Positions 9,950 to 19,471 of a stretch of 64,000 bases of DNA are shown here, piece by piece (position 1 is the first letter of the stretch; every line of letters begins with the position of its first letter). The position numbers were made by a program, and so were the translations under genes. The notes below the pieces were generated by a model. The model did no database searches, had not been told where the DNA came from, and saw nothing but the letters and a program-made list of their open reading frames with translations. Source of the stretch: Mesosutterella multiformis (GTDB lineage: Bacteria > Pseudomonadota > Gammaproteobacteria > Burkholderiales > Burkholderiaceae_F); contig NZ_BGZJ01000002.1 in the NCBI RefSeq assembly GCF_003402575.1, positions 1 to 64,000 on the forward strand, read 5' to 3'.

Positions 9950-10042
9950 GGATATTGACTTAGGCGGTTAACTGTCTTTTAATGACGTTGCAATCAAAAA
10001 TTGACAAGTCAATTTGACAGGTTTGAGGGGAGAAACAGCGTG

Positions 10043-11830
10043 ATGAATACCAAATCCATTCGTTTTGCCGCCGTGATGGCAGCCGTGATCGGAGCCTTTG
10101 CTTTCCAGGCATCCGCCGCGACCGTAACCACGACCGGCACCGGTGTTGGGAAGGACGGCGATATCAAGGTTCAGGTGACCTTTGACGCGAATAAGATCCA
10201 GTCAATCAAGGTCCTCTCTCAGAACGAGAACCCGGTTCTCGCGGAGAAGGTCTTTACAGATCTTAAAGACAACGTTGTCAAAACGAATTCCACGGATCTC
10301 GACGCCATCTCAGGCGCCACGTTCTCATCGAAAGGCTTTCTCGCGGCCGTGAAGGACGCGGCGAAGAAGGCGGGCGTGACGCTCACGAAGGACGGACAGA
10401 AGTCGCTTAAGAAAGCGGCCTCGATGATTCCGGCGAAGAGCACCTATGACGTGGTCGTCGTGGGTGCCGGCGGCGCTGGGTTCGCGGCCGCGATTGAGGC
10501 GAAGAACACCGGGGCGAGCGTCGTGATGCTGGAAAAGATGCCGACAGTCGGCGGCAACTCCCTGATCTCCGGCGCTGAAATGAATGCCGCTCGGAACTGG
10601 GTCCAGCCGAAACTCGGGATTCTTGATGACTCCGCCGAACGCCACGCTCAGGACACCTATATCGGGGGCGACAAGAAGGGCGACCTTGAAGTGATCCGCA
10701 CGATGACGGGGAACGCGCTTTCCGCCGCCAAGTGGGCCCGCGACTATATCGGCGTCCGGTTTGAACCCGATAACCTCTTCATGTTCGGCGGCCACACCCG
10801 TAAGCGCGCCCTGATCCCGTACGGCCAGACCGGCACCGAATTCATCACGAAGCTCTACGCGAAGGCGAACGAACTCAAGATCCCGGTCATCACCAATATG
10901 AAAGCCGTGGAACTTATCAAGGATGCCTCAGGCCGCGTGGTCGGCGTGAAGGCGACGATGAATGGGCAGAATTACGAGTTCGACGCGAAGGGCGGCGTGG
11001 TGCTCGCGACGGGCGGCTTCGGTCACAATGCCGCGATGGTGAAGAAGTACGACCCGTCGCTCGATGAACGCTTTAAGTCCACGGACTCCCCGTCCGCGAC
11101 GGGCGAAGCGCTCTACATGGCGGAACGCGCCGGGGCGGAACTCGTCAACATGCAGTACATCCAGACCTACCCGATCTGCGACCCGGTCTCGGGCTCGATT
11201 GAGCTGATCGCCGACGCCCGGTTTGACGGCGCCATTCTGATCAACCAGAAGGGACAGCGTTTCGTTGAAGAACTCGGGCGCCGCGACGTGATCTCGCACG
11301 CGATCCTCGCGCAGCCAGGCTCCTACTGCTGGGTTCTCTGGAACGACAAGATCGGGAATATTTCGAAGACCGTCGAGGCTCACCCGGACGAATACTCCGT
11401 CTTCACGAAGACCGGCACGATGAAGACCTGCGGTGACCTGAAGTGCATCGCGGAATTCACGAAGATCCCTTACTCCAACCTCAAGGCGACGATTGACCGC
11501 GTGGATTCGATGACGGGGCCGGGGAACGACAAGGACTTCCATAACCGCGGCGGCCTCGTCGATATGTCGCAGGGCAAGTACTACGTCGTGAAGGCCGTTC
11601 CGTCGATTCACCACACGATGGGCGGCATCCGCATCAATCCGAAGTCCCAGGCGCTCGATAAGAACGGCAAGGTGATTCCGGGGCTCTATGCCGCGGGCGA
11701 AGTGACCGGTGTCACGCACGGCACGAACCGCCTCGGCGGCAACGCCTACGCAGATATCCTCGTCTTCGGCCGCATCGCTGGTGAAGGCGCCGCCTGGGAC
11801 GCCCTGAGTCTCGGGAAGACCGCGAAGTAA
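10043..11830 (+). CDS. exported FMN/FAD flavoprotein reductase (fumarate/urocanate reductase family)
   Basis: 595 residues from ATG 10043, behind GAGGGGAG. A Sec-type signal peptide (residues 1-25, AFAFQASA) is followed by an FMN-binding domain with the covalent-flavin motif DAISGATFSS (Thr93 the likely attachment site). A Rossmann FAD domain follows (VVVVGAGGAGFAAAIEA from residue 137), and near the C-terminus IHHTMGGIRINP, the active-site stretch of flavocytochrome c fumarate reductases. There is no haem-binding CxxCH domain, so it resembles UrdA-like urocanate, methacrylate or fumarate reductases that take electrons from a separate cytochrome. Substrate cannot be assigned. It should act in the periplasm as a terminal reductase. 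The FMN needs an ApbE-type transferase, which is not in the window. Confidence 0.9.
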   Translation: MNTKSIRFAAVMAAVIGAFAFQASAATVTTTGTGVGKDGDIKVQVTFDANKIQSIKVLSQNENPVLAEKVFTDLKDNVVKTNSTDLDAISGATFSSKGFLAAVKDAAKKAGVTLTKDGQKSLKKAASMIPAKSTYDVVVVGAGGAGFAAAIEAKNTGASVVMLEKMPTVGGNSLISGAEMNAARNWVQPKLGILDDSAERHAQDTYIGGDKKGDLEVIRTMTGNALSAAKWARDYIGVRFEPDNLFMFGGHTRKRALIPYGQTGTEFITKLYAKANELKIPVITNMKAVELIKDASGRVVGVKATMNGQNYEFDAKGGVVLATGGFGHNAAMVKKYDPSLDERFKSTDSPSATGEALYMAERAGAELVNMQYIQTYPICDPVSGSIELIADARFDGAILINQKGQRFVEELGRRDVISHAILAQPGSYCWVLWNDKIGNISKTVEAHPDEYSVFTKTGTMKTCGDLKCIAEFTKIPYSNLKATIDRVDSMTGPGNDKDFHNRGGLVDMSQGKYYVVKAVPSIHHTMGGIRINPKSQALDKNGKVIPGLYAAGEVTGVTHGTNRLGGNAYADILVFGRIAGEGAAWDALSLGKTAK

Positions 11831-11993
11831 CGGGTAAGAGAAAGACCGCCCGAAGGTCACTCCGGGCGGCAGGGGATAGCGGCTCGATCAAGCTTCACAC
11901 CACCGTTTCCAGCCGCTCTCCCCGGCACTGTCCTTTAAAAAAGTTGCTGAGAACAACCTGACATAACAACAATCGCCACAGAGGAGTACATCA

Positions 11994-12383
11994 ATGCCTT
12001 CTGAACAGCAGCTGACCAAAGCCATTATCAACATGGCGGTGGAAGCCTGGCATTTCAAGGAAGCTTTTGAGCAGATGATCGCGAAGGCAAAGCCCGAGGA
12101 TCAGGTGCGCTATCGGAACCAGCTGAAGTGGTCTCTTCAGAGAACAAAGGAAGCGCTCGCGACCGCGGGGCTTCATGTCGCTGACATTCCGGAAGGAATG
12201 CCCTTTAATCCCAGTCTCAAGATCACGGCTGTCAATATGGATGAATTTGAGCCGGGGGATGACATCGTGATCGAGCAGGTGCTCGAACCCACGATTCTCA
12301 CGGCGGATAACCGGATCGCCCATATCGGATCGGCGACGCTCGCGACGGCAGCGGAATTCAATGCCACGTCAGAACCCGCCTGA
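11994..12383 (+). CDS. GrpE-like nucleotide exchange factor homologue (orphan copy)
   Basis: 129 residues, ATG 11994 behind GAGGAG. It is a clear paralogue of the proteins at 16060 and 19109, with the shared N-terminus (AIINMAVEAWHFKEAFEQM) and the shared block PFNPSLKITAVNMDEFEPGDDIVIEQVLEPTILTADN. The second block resembles the small beta domain at the C-terminus of GrpE. The other two copies overlap Hsp70-like genes by 4 bases. This one stands alone, with no Hsp70 gene downstream, between a flavoprotein and dmsA, and ends in its own terminator. It may serve the Hsp70 proteins encoded 4-7 kb away. The GrpE assignment is by pattern and context. Confidence 0.7.
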   Translation: MPSEQQLTKAIINMAVEAWHFKEAFEQMIAKAKPEDQVRYRNQLKWSLQRTKEALATAGLHVADIPEGMPFNPSLKITAVNMDEFEPGDDIVIEQVLEPTILTADNRIAHIGSATLATAAEFNATSEPA

Positions 12384-12408
12384 CCGCTTTTAAAAGAACA
12401 CTGACACC

Positions 12409-12444
12409 CGCCGCGATTCCCCTAAGGAACCGCGGCGTTTCTTT
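12409..12444 (+). terminator. intrinsic terminator after orphan GrpE-like gene
   Basis: Arms CGCCGCG (12409-12415) and CGCGGCG (12431-12437), followed by TTTCTTTAT. Confidence 0.75.
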
Positions 12445-12471
12445 ATCCGCTCTCCCACCGTTTCATAGATT

Positions 12472-12488
12472 CTGATAGTTACTGATAG
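12472..12488. promoter_or_regulatory. paired CTGATAG repeats upstream of dmsA-like gene
   Basis: CTGATAG occurs at 12472-12478 and 12482-12488 in the 425-base gap before the dmsA-like gene. The same heptamer or its complement forms a larger cluster at 52665-53090. The rest of the gap is AT-rich promoter sequence with no gene. Confidence 0.35.
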
Positions 12489-12808
12489 ATCCTCTATAGG
12501 AACTCATATTTCCTATTAAAAACGATCGCGGGTAATTGACCTCTCATTTTTCACCGTGCCGCGCTTTGATTTCCGCCCTCCCGTATTTCCCTTTCTTTTC
12601 AGCGGCATCACCCGGTTTTCCCCTGTTTCCGGGGATCTCCGTAAATCATTCTCATTTGATTAATTTTGATTTACTTGCTGGGTTAGCAAGTTTTTGTTGT
12701 CAATCTGTCATTCAAAAATCGGTTCGTTCTCCATAGAATCCGCCCCCAAGAGATGAATCTCATCTCGTCCAGAACAGCAATTCATAAATAAAACAACAGG
12801 AAAACAAA

Positions 12809-15199
12809 ATGACCTTCCAACTGACTCGCCGAGCCCTGCTGCAGGGAGCCGGCATCACGCTTGCCGGAAGCGTCTGTCCGCTTACCGCCGTGGCGTCAGG
12901 TGTCAAAAAAGCGATTGACGCGATGCCTGACATGTATTGGGGTGCCTGCGTGGTGAACTGCGGCAACCGCTGCGCCCTCCGTGTCTTTACGAAGAACGGC
13001 CAGGTGATCCGGATCGAGACCGATAACACATCGAACCCCTGCTGCCCCCAGCCCTATCAGCTGCGGGCGTGCCTCAGAGGCCGCTCCATGCGGCAGCGCC
13101 TCTATAACCCCGATCGCCTGAAGTTCCCGATGAAGCGGGTCGGCGAGCGGGGAGAAGCGAAATTTGAGCGGATCTCGTGGGATGAGGCCTATCAGCTGAT
13201 CGCCGATAACTGGCAGCGGATCCTGAAGAACTACGGCCCGGACTCCGTTTACATCAACTACGCGACGGCGCAGCAGACGTCGGTCAGCGGCTCGAACTGC
13301 TGGAAGCGTCTCGCGAACCTCACGGGCGGCTACCTGAATTGGAAAGGTTCCTACTCCTCCGCCCAGATCACTGCGGCCTTCCCGATGACCTACGGCCGCA
13401 AGGTCGCGTCCTCTCCCACCGAAATCGCCCACGCGAAGCTCTACGTGTCGTTCGGTGACAACCTCTCTGTCACCCGGATTTCCGGCGGCTCGATGTCCTG
13501 GCAGTTCCTGCAGGCGATTGAGAAGAACCACGTGAAGACGATCGTGATTGATCCGATCTGCACGGATACGGTGGCGGGGAAAGTGAATCAGTGGATCCCG
13601 ATCCTCCCCGGGACAGACGCCGCGCTCTGCGAAGCGCTCGCCTACGAATTCATCACCCACAACTGGGTGGATCAGGAGTTCCTCGATAAGTACTGCGTCG
13701 GCTACGACGAGAAGACCCTCCCGAAGAGCGCCCCGAAGAACGGCGACTACAAGTCCTACATCCTCGGGAAGGCGGACGGCGTCGCGAAGACCCCGGCGTA
13801 CGCCTCGGCCATTACCGGTATTCCTGAAGAAACAATCATCGCCCTTGCCCGCGAGATGGGAACAACAAAGCCTGTCTTTGTCGCCCAGGGACTCGGGCCG
13901 CAGCGCCGCGCAAACGGCGAGGAAACGGCACGGGCAATCGCGATGCTTCCGATTCTTCTTGGTCAGGTGGGTCTCCCCGGCACGTCAAGCGGCATGGAAG
14001 AGTGTGGCACCGACTGGTGGCCAATCGGAATCCCCCGCGGCAATAACCCCGTGAAAGCCTCGATCCCGAGCTTCATGTGGACAGAGGCGATTCTGCGGGG
14101 GCACGAGATGACGGCAACGCACGACGGTGTGAAGGGTGTCGACCGGCTGAAGAACGACATCAAGATGGTGATCAATTCGGGCGGCAACATCCTCATCAAC
14201 CAGCATAGCGACTGCGGCCGCACGGATAAGATCCTCCGCGACACGTCGAAATGCGAATTCATCGTGGTCTGCGACAACATGATGACCGCGTCCTGCCGGT
14301 ACGCGGATGTGCTCCTCCCGGATACCCTCGGAAACGAAACCGAGGATCTCGTCGGAAACGGCGACTCGATGGGTGAGACCGCCTTTATCACGCCGATCCA
14401 CAAAGCCGTGAACCCGCAGTGGGAACAGCGGTCTACCTAAGAAATCTGCCGCGGGATCGCGGAGAAGATGGGGCTTGAAGCCGCCTACACCGAAGGCCGC
14501 ACGCAGCGGGGGTGGATTGAGTGGGCGTACGAGCAGAACCGGAAGCAGAATCCTGAGCTCCCGGACTTCAAGACCTTCTGGGCCACGGGGCCGCATCAGC
14601 TCCTGCACCTCAAGTGGGACCGGATCGCGTTCTCGGACTTCCGGGCGGACCCCGCGATGCATCCGCTGAAGACCCCGTCCGGCAAGATTGAGATCTATTC
14701 CGAGCAGCTCGCGAAGATCGCGGAAACGTGGACGCTTCCGAAGGGCGACGTGATCACGGCGCTCCCGAAATTTGTCCGCACGTGGGAAATGGCGGGAGAC
14801 CCAAAGGCGAAGACCTATCCGCTCCAGTGCTACGGCTACCACGGTCACGGCCGCGTTCACTCTTCCTTCCATAACCTCCCCTGGGTGCGCGAGGCCCACC
14901 CGGACCGCGTTCTTGTGAATCCGGTGAACGCCGAGGAACGGGGGCTCTTTGAGGGGCAGAAGGTGCGTGTGTTCAATGACCGCGGCGCGATTGAGATCGC
15001 GGTCCACATCACGCCCCGCATCATTCCGGGTGTCTGCGCGCTCCCGCAGGGCGCGTGGTACCGCCCGGTGAAGAAGAACGGGAAGACGGTGGATATCGGA
15101 GGCTGCATCAATACGCTCACAAGCCCCCGCCCGAGTCCGCTCGCGAAGGGCAATCCCTCGCACACGAACCTCGTGCAGATTGAACCGATCAGCGCCTGA
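12809..15199 (+). pseudogene. DmsA-like molybdopterin reductase with an in-frame stop codon
   Basis: Catalytic subunit of a DMSO-reductase-type enzyme, 796 residues if the stop is ignored; E. coli DmsA is similar in length. A Tat signal (TRRALLQGAG) precedes the 4Fe-4S cysteines CVVNCGNRC...ACLRGRS and the line YNPDRLKFPMKRVGERGEAKFERISWDEAY, strongly DmsA-like. SYSSAQ contains the likely serine ligand to molybdenum. The frame is interrupted at 14438-14440 by TAA (...WEQRST-stop-EICRGIAEKMG...) and continues in the same frame to 15199. One base change from a Tyr codon would explain it. The last third, including the cofactor-binding C-terminal domain, would be lost without readthrough. A matching 4Fe-4S subunit follows. 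Confidence 0.88.
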
Positions 15200-15213
15200 A
15201 CTGGAGAAACAAC

Positions 15214-15792
15214 ATGAAGCAGCTTGGATTTTTCTTTGACGCAAGGCGCTGCAACGGATGCAAAACGTGCGTAGTCGCCTGCAAGGACGCCCATAACCTG
15301 CTGGTCGGGCGGAATTTCCGCCACGTGCTGGAAGTGACGGATGGCAAGTGGTCGAAAGACCCGAAGTCCGGTGCCTGGAAGCAGAACGTCTACGCGTACT
15401 ACCTCTCGATCGCCTGCAATCACTGCTCAGACCCCGCCTGCGTGAAGGCGTGCCCGACGGGCGCACACCACAAGCGGACGGAGGACGGGCTGGTCGTCAT
15501 CAACACCGATAAGTGCATCGGGTGCGGGAACTGCGCGAAGGCCTGCCCCTACGGCGCGCCGGAGCTTGATGAAAAGGCTCACAAAATGACGAAGTGCGAC
15601 GCGTGTCTCAACCGGCTCGAACAGGGCCTTCAGCCGATCTGCGTTGAGGCGTGCCCGCAGCGCGCGCTCGAATTCGGGGATATTGAGGAACTCCGGAAGA
15701 AGCACGGGAACGTCGACACGATTTACCCGCTTCCGCAGCCGGCCGCGACTCACCCGAATCTCGTGATCCACGCGCCGCTGAAGCATCCCTGA
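15214..15792 (+). CDS. DmsB-like 4Fe-4S electron-transfer subunit
   Basis: 192 residues, 14 bases after the dmsA-like gene. It has four cysteine clusters in order: CNGCKTCVVAC (N-terminus), CNHCSDPACVKACP (about residue 70), CIGCGNCAKACP (about 105) and CDACLNRL...CVEACP (about 130-150). This is the usual four-cluster ferredoxin subunit of DMSO-reductase-type complexes. It should pass electrons from a membrane anchor to the catalytic subunit. No DmsC-type anchor gene follows; a terminator begins 39 bases later. The anchor must be encoded elsewhere, or electrons come from another quinol dehydrogenase. Confidence 0.92.
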   Translation: MKQLGFFFDARRCNGCKTCVVACKDAHNLLVGRNFRHVLEVTDGKWSKDPKSGAWKQNVYAYYLSIACNHCSDPACVKACPTGAHHKRTEDGLVVINTDKCIGCGNCAKACPYGAPELDEKAHKMTKCDACLNRLEQGLQPICVEACPQRALEFGDIEELRKKHGNVDTIYPLPQPAATHPNLVIHAPLKHP

Positions 15793-15830
15793 TTAAAGAA
15801 CTAACGAAAGCAAACCCCTTCTCTCCTTCA

Positions 15831-15868
15831 CCGCGGCTCTGAGTCCACCAGGGCCGCGGCGTTTTTTT
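15831..15868 (+). terminator. intrinsic terminator of dmsAB-like operon
   Basis: Arms CCGCGGC (15831-15837) and GCCGCGG (15853-15859), followed by seven T. Confidence 0.85.
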
Positions 15869-16059
15869 CCTGTCACACCGTTCCCTTCATACCGATATTT
15901 TTCTCTTATATTCCGAAGCCTTAAACGAAGAAACTTTGATTCAGTCCGCACCCGGGGTCAGAAGGCATTTCGTTTAGTGTTTTATTTAATAACAGCAAAA
16001 TCCCATATACTGTCTATGTCTCGCTGAATCAATACCTATCAAGCAATCGGGGAATGAGA

Positions 16060-16425
16060 ATGTCTTCAGAAACTGAGCTGACAAACGCCATCATCAGCAT
16101 GGTGATTGAGGCCTGGCGGTTCAAGGGCAACTATGAGCGGCTGCTTACAGGACTTAAGCCGGCTGAACAGAAACGCTATCTGAATCAATTCAACTGGTAC
16201 TTCAAAAAGGCGGCTGAGGGACTCGAGTCCGCGGGGCTTCGGGTCGCGGAATTCCCGGTTGGCATGGCATTTGACCCGGGACTCAAGATTTCCGCCGTGA
16301 ATCTTGAAGATTTCCAGCCTGGCGACCCGCTCGTGATCAAGCAGATTCTGGAACCCACGATTCTGGCCTCCGATGACCGCATTGCCCATGTTGGTTCCGT
16401 CATTCTGGAGAAAGCCGCCAAATGA
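16060..16425 (+). CDS. GrpE-like nucleotide exchange factor homologue, operon 1
   Basis: 121 residues. The ATG at 16060 fits the GGGG at 16050 and the N-termini of its paralogues; an ATG two codons earlier is possible. Residues 1-60 are predicted helical (TNAIISMVIEAWRFKGNYERLL). The C-terminal half holds AFDPGLKISAVNLEDFQPGDPLVIKQILEPTILASDD, conserved in all three copies and reminiscent of the GrpE beta domain. It is much shorter than classical GrpE (about 190), lacking the long N-terminal helix extension. Its stop overlaps the Hsp70-like start (ATGA), which implies translational coupling and a partner role such as ADP release. Confidence 0.75.
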   Translation: MSSETELTNAIISMVIEAWRFKGNYERLLTGLKPAEQKRYLNQFNWYFKKAAEGLESAGLRVAEFPVGMAFDPGLKISAVNLEDFQPGDPLVIKQILEPTILASDDRIAHVGSVILEKAAK

Positions 16426-18919
16426 GTACGTATATTGGAATCGATCTCGGCACGACGAACAGCGCCCTCTGTTCCTATGACGGAGCGGAAACCCGGATCT
16501 GGAAGAGCCCTGAACAGAATGACGTGACTCCGTCCGCCATTTCCTATGACCGCCGCGGAAACCGCCTGGTCGGCCAGCGCGCCTATCAGGCCGCGGCCGC
16601 GAACCCCGATAATGCCGCAGTGCTTTTCAAGCGCCTCATGGGAACCTCAACCCCGATCCATATCCGGGCGCTGGGAAAGGATTTGACGCCTGAGGAGTGC
16701 TCCGCGGAGGTGCTGAGAACGCTGTTCAGCTACCTTCCGGAAGAAATCCGAAACGCGCCGGATCTCGGCACCGTGATCACGGTGCCCGCGGCCTTCAATC
16801 AGATGCAGCGCGACGCGACGACAGAGGCCGCCCGAATGGCCGGTATCGGCCGCGTGGCGCTGATGCAGGAGCCGGTTGCCGCCGTGATGAGCGTTATGAA
16901 GGCTCATCAGATCGATGGCACATTCCTCATTTATGACCTGGGCGGCGGAACCCTCGATATCGCGATCGCGCAAAGCACCGCGGGCCGCGTGAGTCTTCTC
17001 TCGCACGGCGGCATCGCGCTCTGCGGCGGCCGGGACTTTGATCGCCGCGTGAGGGAAAGCATCGTGAAGCCCTGGCTCACGGCCAACTTTGACCTTCCCG
17101 AAGACTTCTCGATTCATCCGAAATACCGCCGTCTGATGCGGATGGCAGCCCTCGCGGTGGAACGCGCGAAGATTGAGCTCTCAGCGAAAGACTCCGCCAC
17201 GATCAGCCTCTCTGAAGCGGAGACGCAGTGCGCCGACGAGTGCGGGAGCGAAATCTATTCGACTGCGATCTGACGCGCGATGATTTCAACCAGCTGATCG
17301 CTGACTGCGTTGATAAGTCAATCACGGCGGCCCGCGAAGCGATCCAGAAGGCCGGGCTTTCGCCGTTTGATATTGAGCGGATCGTGTTCATCGGGGGGCC
17401 CACGAACTATAAGCCGCTCCGCGATAAGGTCTGTCAGGAGCTCGGTGTGGAAGGGAGCACGGAAGTGAACCCGATGACCGCCGTGGCGGAAGGGGCGGCA
17501 ATCTTCGCTGAGTCCATCGACTGGACCACGAAGGATAATGCCCGGAAATCCTCGAAAGGCTCTCTTTCCACGGGAGGCGATCTCAAACTCACGCTGAACT
17601 ACATCGCGAGGACGCCTGAAACGAGTGCCCGGGTCATGGTGCAGAGCGGGGAGCCGATTCCTCCGGGATGCGAATTCCAGATTGACAGCCTCGATACGGG
17701 GTGGACCTCGGGCCGCGTGCCGCTCGCGAACGGCGCCTTCATCACGGTGATGCTCCCGAAACCGAACATCAATATTTTCAGTGTTTCGGTTTTTGACGCT
17801 GAAGGCAACCCGCTGAAGCTCGCCCAGTCCTCCATCATGATCACGAGGACCGCGGCCACGATCGAAGCGATCCCGGCCTCCTATTCGATTGGGGTTGAAG
17901 TGCTCGATAAGGTCGGCGGGGATCCGTCACTCGACTTCCTTATCCGTGCCGGTGACCCGCTCCCAAAGAAGGGGAAAAAGGTCTTCAAGGCCGCGCGGAC
18001 TCTGAAAGCCGGCTCTAACGAGTCCATCAACATCAAGATCTGGGAAGGTGAAATCGAAGACCCGATCACGGATAACCGCCCGATCGGCGTCCTGAAGATC
18101 GAGGGCGATGACTTTGAGAACGGGATCATTGAGACAGGCGCCGATCTGATCTGTGAGTATGAGATCGATGACTCAGGCACCATCCGTCTTGAGGTCTCGG
18201 TGCCAAGCGTAAGCGGTGTCTTCTCTGCCGGCCACAATTTCTACTCCCGCCAGGAAAGCGCCATCAACTACTCGGACGCCGCGGAGCTGGTCGTGAATGA
18301 CGCTGACAGCACGCTGGAACGCGTGAAGCGGATCAGTGACGTGGTGATCGACCCGGAGCTTGACCGTCTGACACGGCGCCTCACCCGGGTCCGCAGCCTG
18401 AATCCCGATAAGGCACAGACTGAGGACACGCAGGAAGCGATGGAAACGGTGCTCGAGTCACGCCGCAAACTCGCCTCTATCCGGAAGGCTCACCTGAAGG
18501 AAATCCGCCAGGCTGAGCTTGATGATGAAGTCCGGGAGTTCAACGACTTCGCCCGCGCTGACGCGAACCCGACCGAAATTCAGTCGTTCGAGTATCAGCA
18601 GCAGGCCGCGCAGCGGATTATTGACCGCAATGAGCCGGGGTTTGAGGGATGCCTCAGACGGATCCGCTCGAACACCTTCAGGATCCGGTGGCGTGACCCG
18701 AAGTACGTGGTCTCGTACTTCCGCTACTACACCGATAACCCGCATTGGTACCGCGACAAAGCCCGCTTCCAGGAGCTGCTGAAGCGCGGCTGCGGCAGTA
18801 TCGCCAATCGGAATTATGACGAGCTGCGGGAAATTGTCTATGAGCTGAATTCGATCGTATTCCGGGACGGATCGGATGACGCGGATCTTGCTTCAGACGC
18901 GAACATTCTCCGCGGCTGA
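16422..18919 (+). pseudogene. Hsp70-like chaperone, operon 1, single-base frameshift
   Basis: About 832 codons, closely related along its whole length to the intact copy at 19468-21969. It has Hsp70 signatures IGIDLGTTNSALCSYDG (N-terminus), FLIYDLGGGTLDIAIA (about residue 168) and IVFIGGPTNYKPLRDKV. Compared with copy 2, one base is missing near 17258-17262 (...GSEIY then DCDLTRDDF...), so the first frame stops at 17273 and the rest is open from 17228 to 18919. As written, the ATPase domain is cut before its third phosphate-binding motif. It could be a true pseudogene or a sequence error. The long C-terminal part beyond residue 600 has no family I recognise beyond an Hsp70 lid-like helical character. 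Confidence 0.85.
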
Positions 18920-19108
18920 AGCATAACGAAAGATCTGTCATTCGTTACCTGTCTTTTCCTCTGGCGGACTGATGCCCGCCGGAGGTCCGGAGATCGGTCC
19001 GGTAAGCCTCGTATCCGGCAATCCGGCCGCGTCACACCGATAGCGCCGGGGCTATCTCCGCATTATCATTTGTAACCACGAAAACAACCTCAGATCAGGG
19101 GAAATTTC

Positions 19109-19471
19109 ATGTCAGAAGCAGAGCTGAAAAATTCCATCGTCAGCATGGTGGTCGAGGCCTGGCGTTTCGCCGGCGTCTATCAGCGACTCCGCGTCAAACT
19201 CGATTTCGCCGGGCAGAAGCGCGGTGACAGCCAGTTCCAATGGTTTTTCAAGAAAACGCTGGAAGGACTTGAAGCCGCCGACATGAAAATCGCGGAAATC
19301 CCGCTTGGACTCCCCTACGATCCGGGGCTTCCCGTGACAGCAGTCAATCTCGACGAATTTGAGCCCGATGATCAGCTGATTATTCAGCAGATTCTCGAAC
19401 CCACAATTCTCGATTCCCAAAACCACATCACCCACATCGGTTCCGTGATTCTCGCAAAGGTAAATAAATGA
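19109..19471 (+). CDS. GrpE-like nucleotide exchange factor homologue, operon 2
   Basis: 120 residues, ATG 19109 behind CAGGGG. It shares the layout of its paralogues: helical N-half (NSIVSMVVEAWRFAGVYQRL) and beta-type C-half (YDPGLPVTAVNLDEFEPDDQLIIQQILEPTILDSQN). It overlaps the downstream Hsp70-like start by ATGA, as in operon 1, so the pair was duplicated as a unit. It starts 189 bases after the operon 1 stop; that gap contains a weak inverted repeat (TAACGAA/TTCGTTA near 18925-18948) but no clear terminator, so read-through from operon 1 is possible. Confidence 0.78.
   Translation: MSEAELKNSIVSMVVEAWRFAGVYQRLRVKLDFAGQKRGDSQFQWFFKKTLEGLEAADMKIAEIPLGLPYDPGLPVTAVNLDEFEPDDQLIIQQILEPTILDSQNHITHIGSVILAKVNK

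Noticed and set aside
10001-10042. Upstream TTG start for the flavoprotein
   Set aside because: The ATG at 10043 has GAGGGGAG at the correct distance and begins a proper signal peptide.
13985-15466. 493-codon minus-strand frame over the dmsAB-like genes
   Set aside because: Arg/His-rich composition typical of GC-rich antisense frames; the plus strand has clear DmsA and DmsB motifs.
15960-16059. Heat-shock (sigma-32 type) promoter before the GrpE-like/Hsp70-like operon
   Set aside because: No convincing CTTGAAA and CCCCAT pair at the right spacing; only ordinary AT-rich promoter-like sequence is visible.
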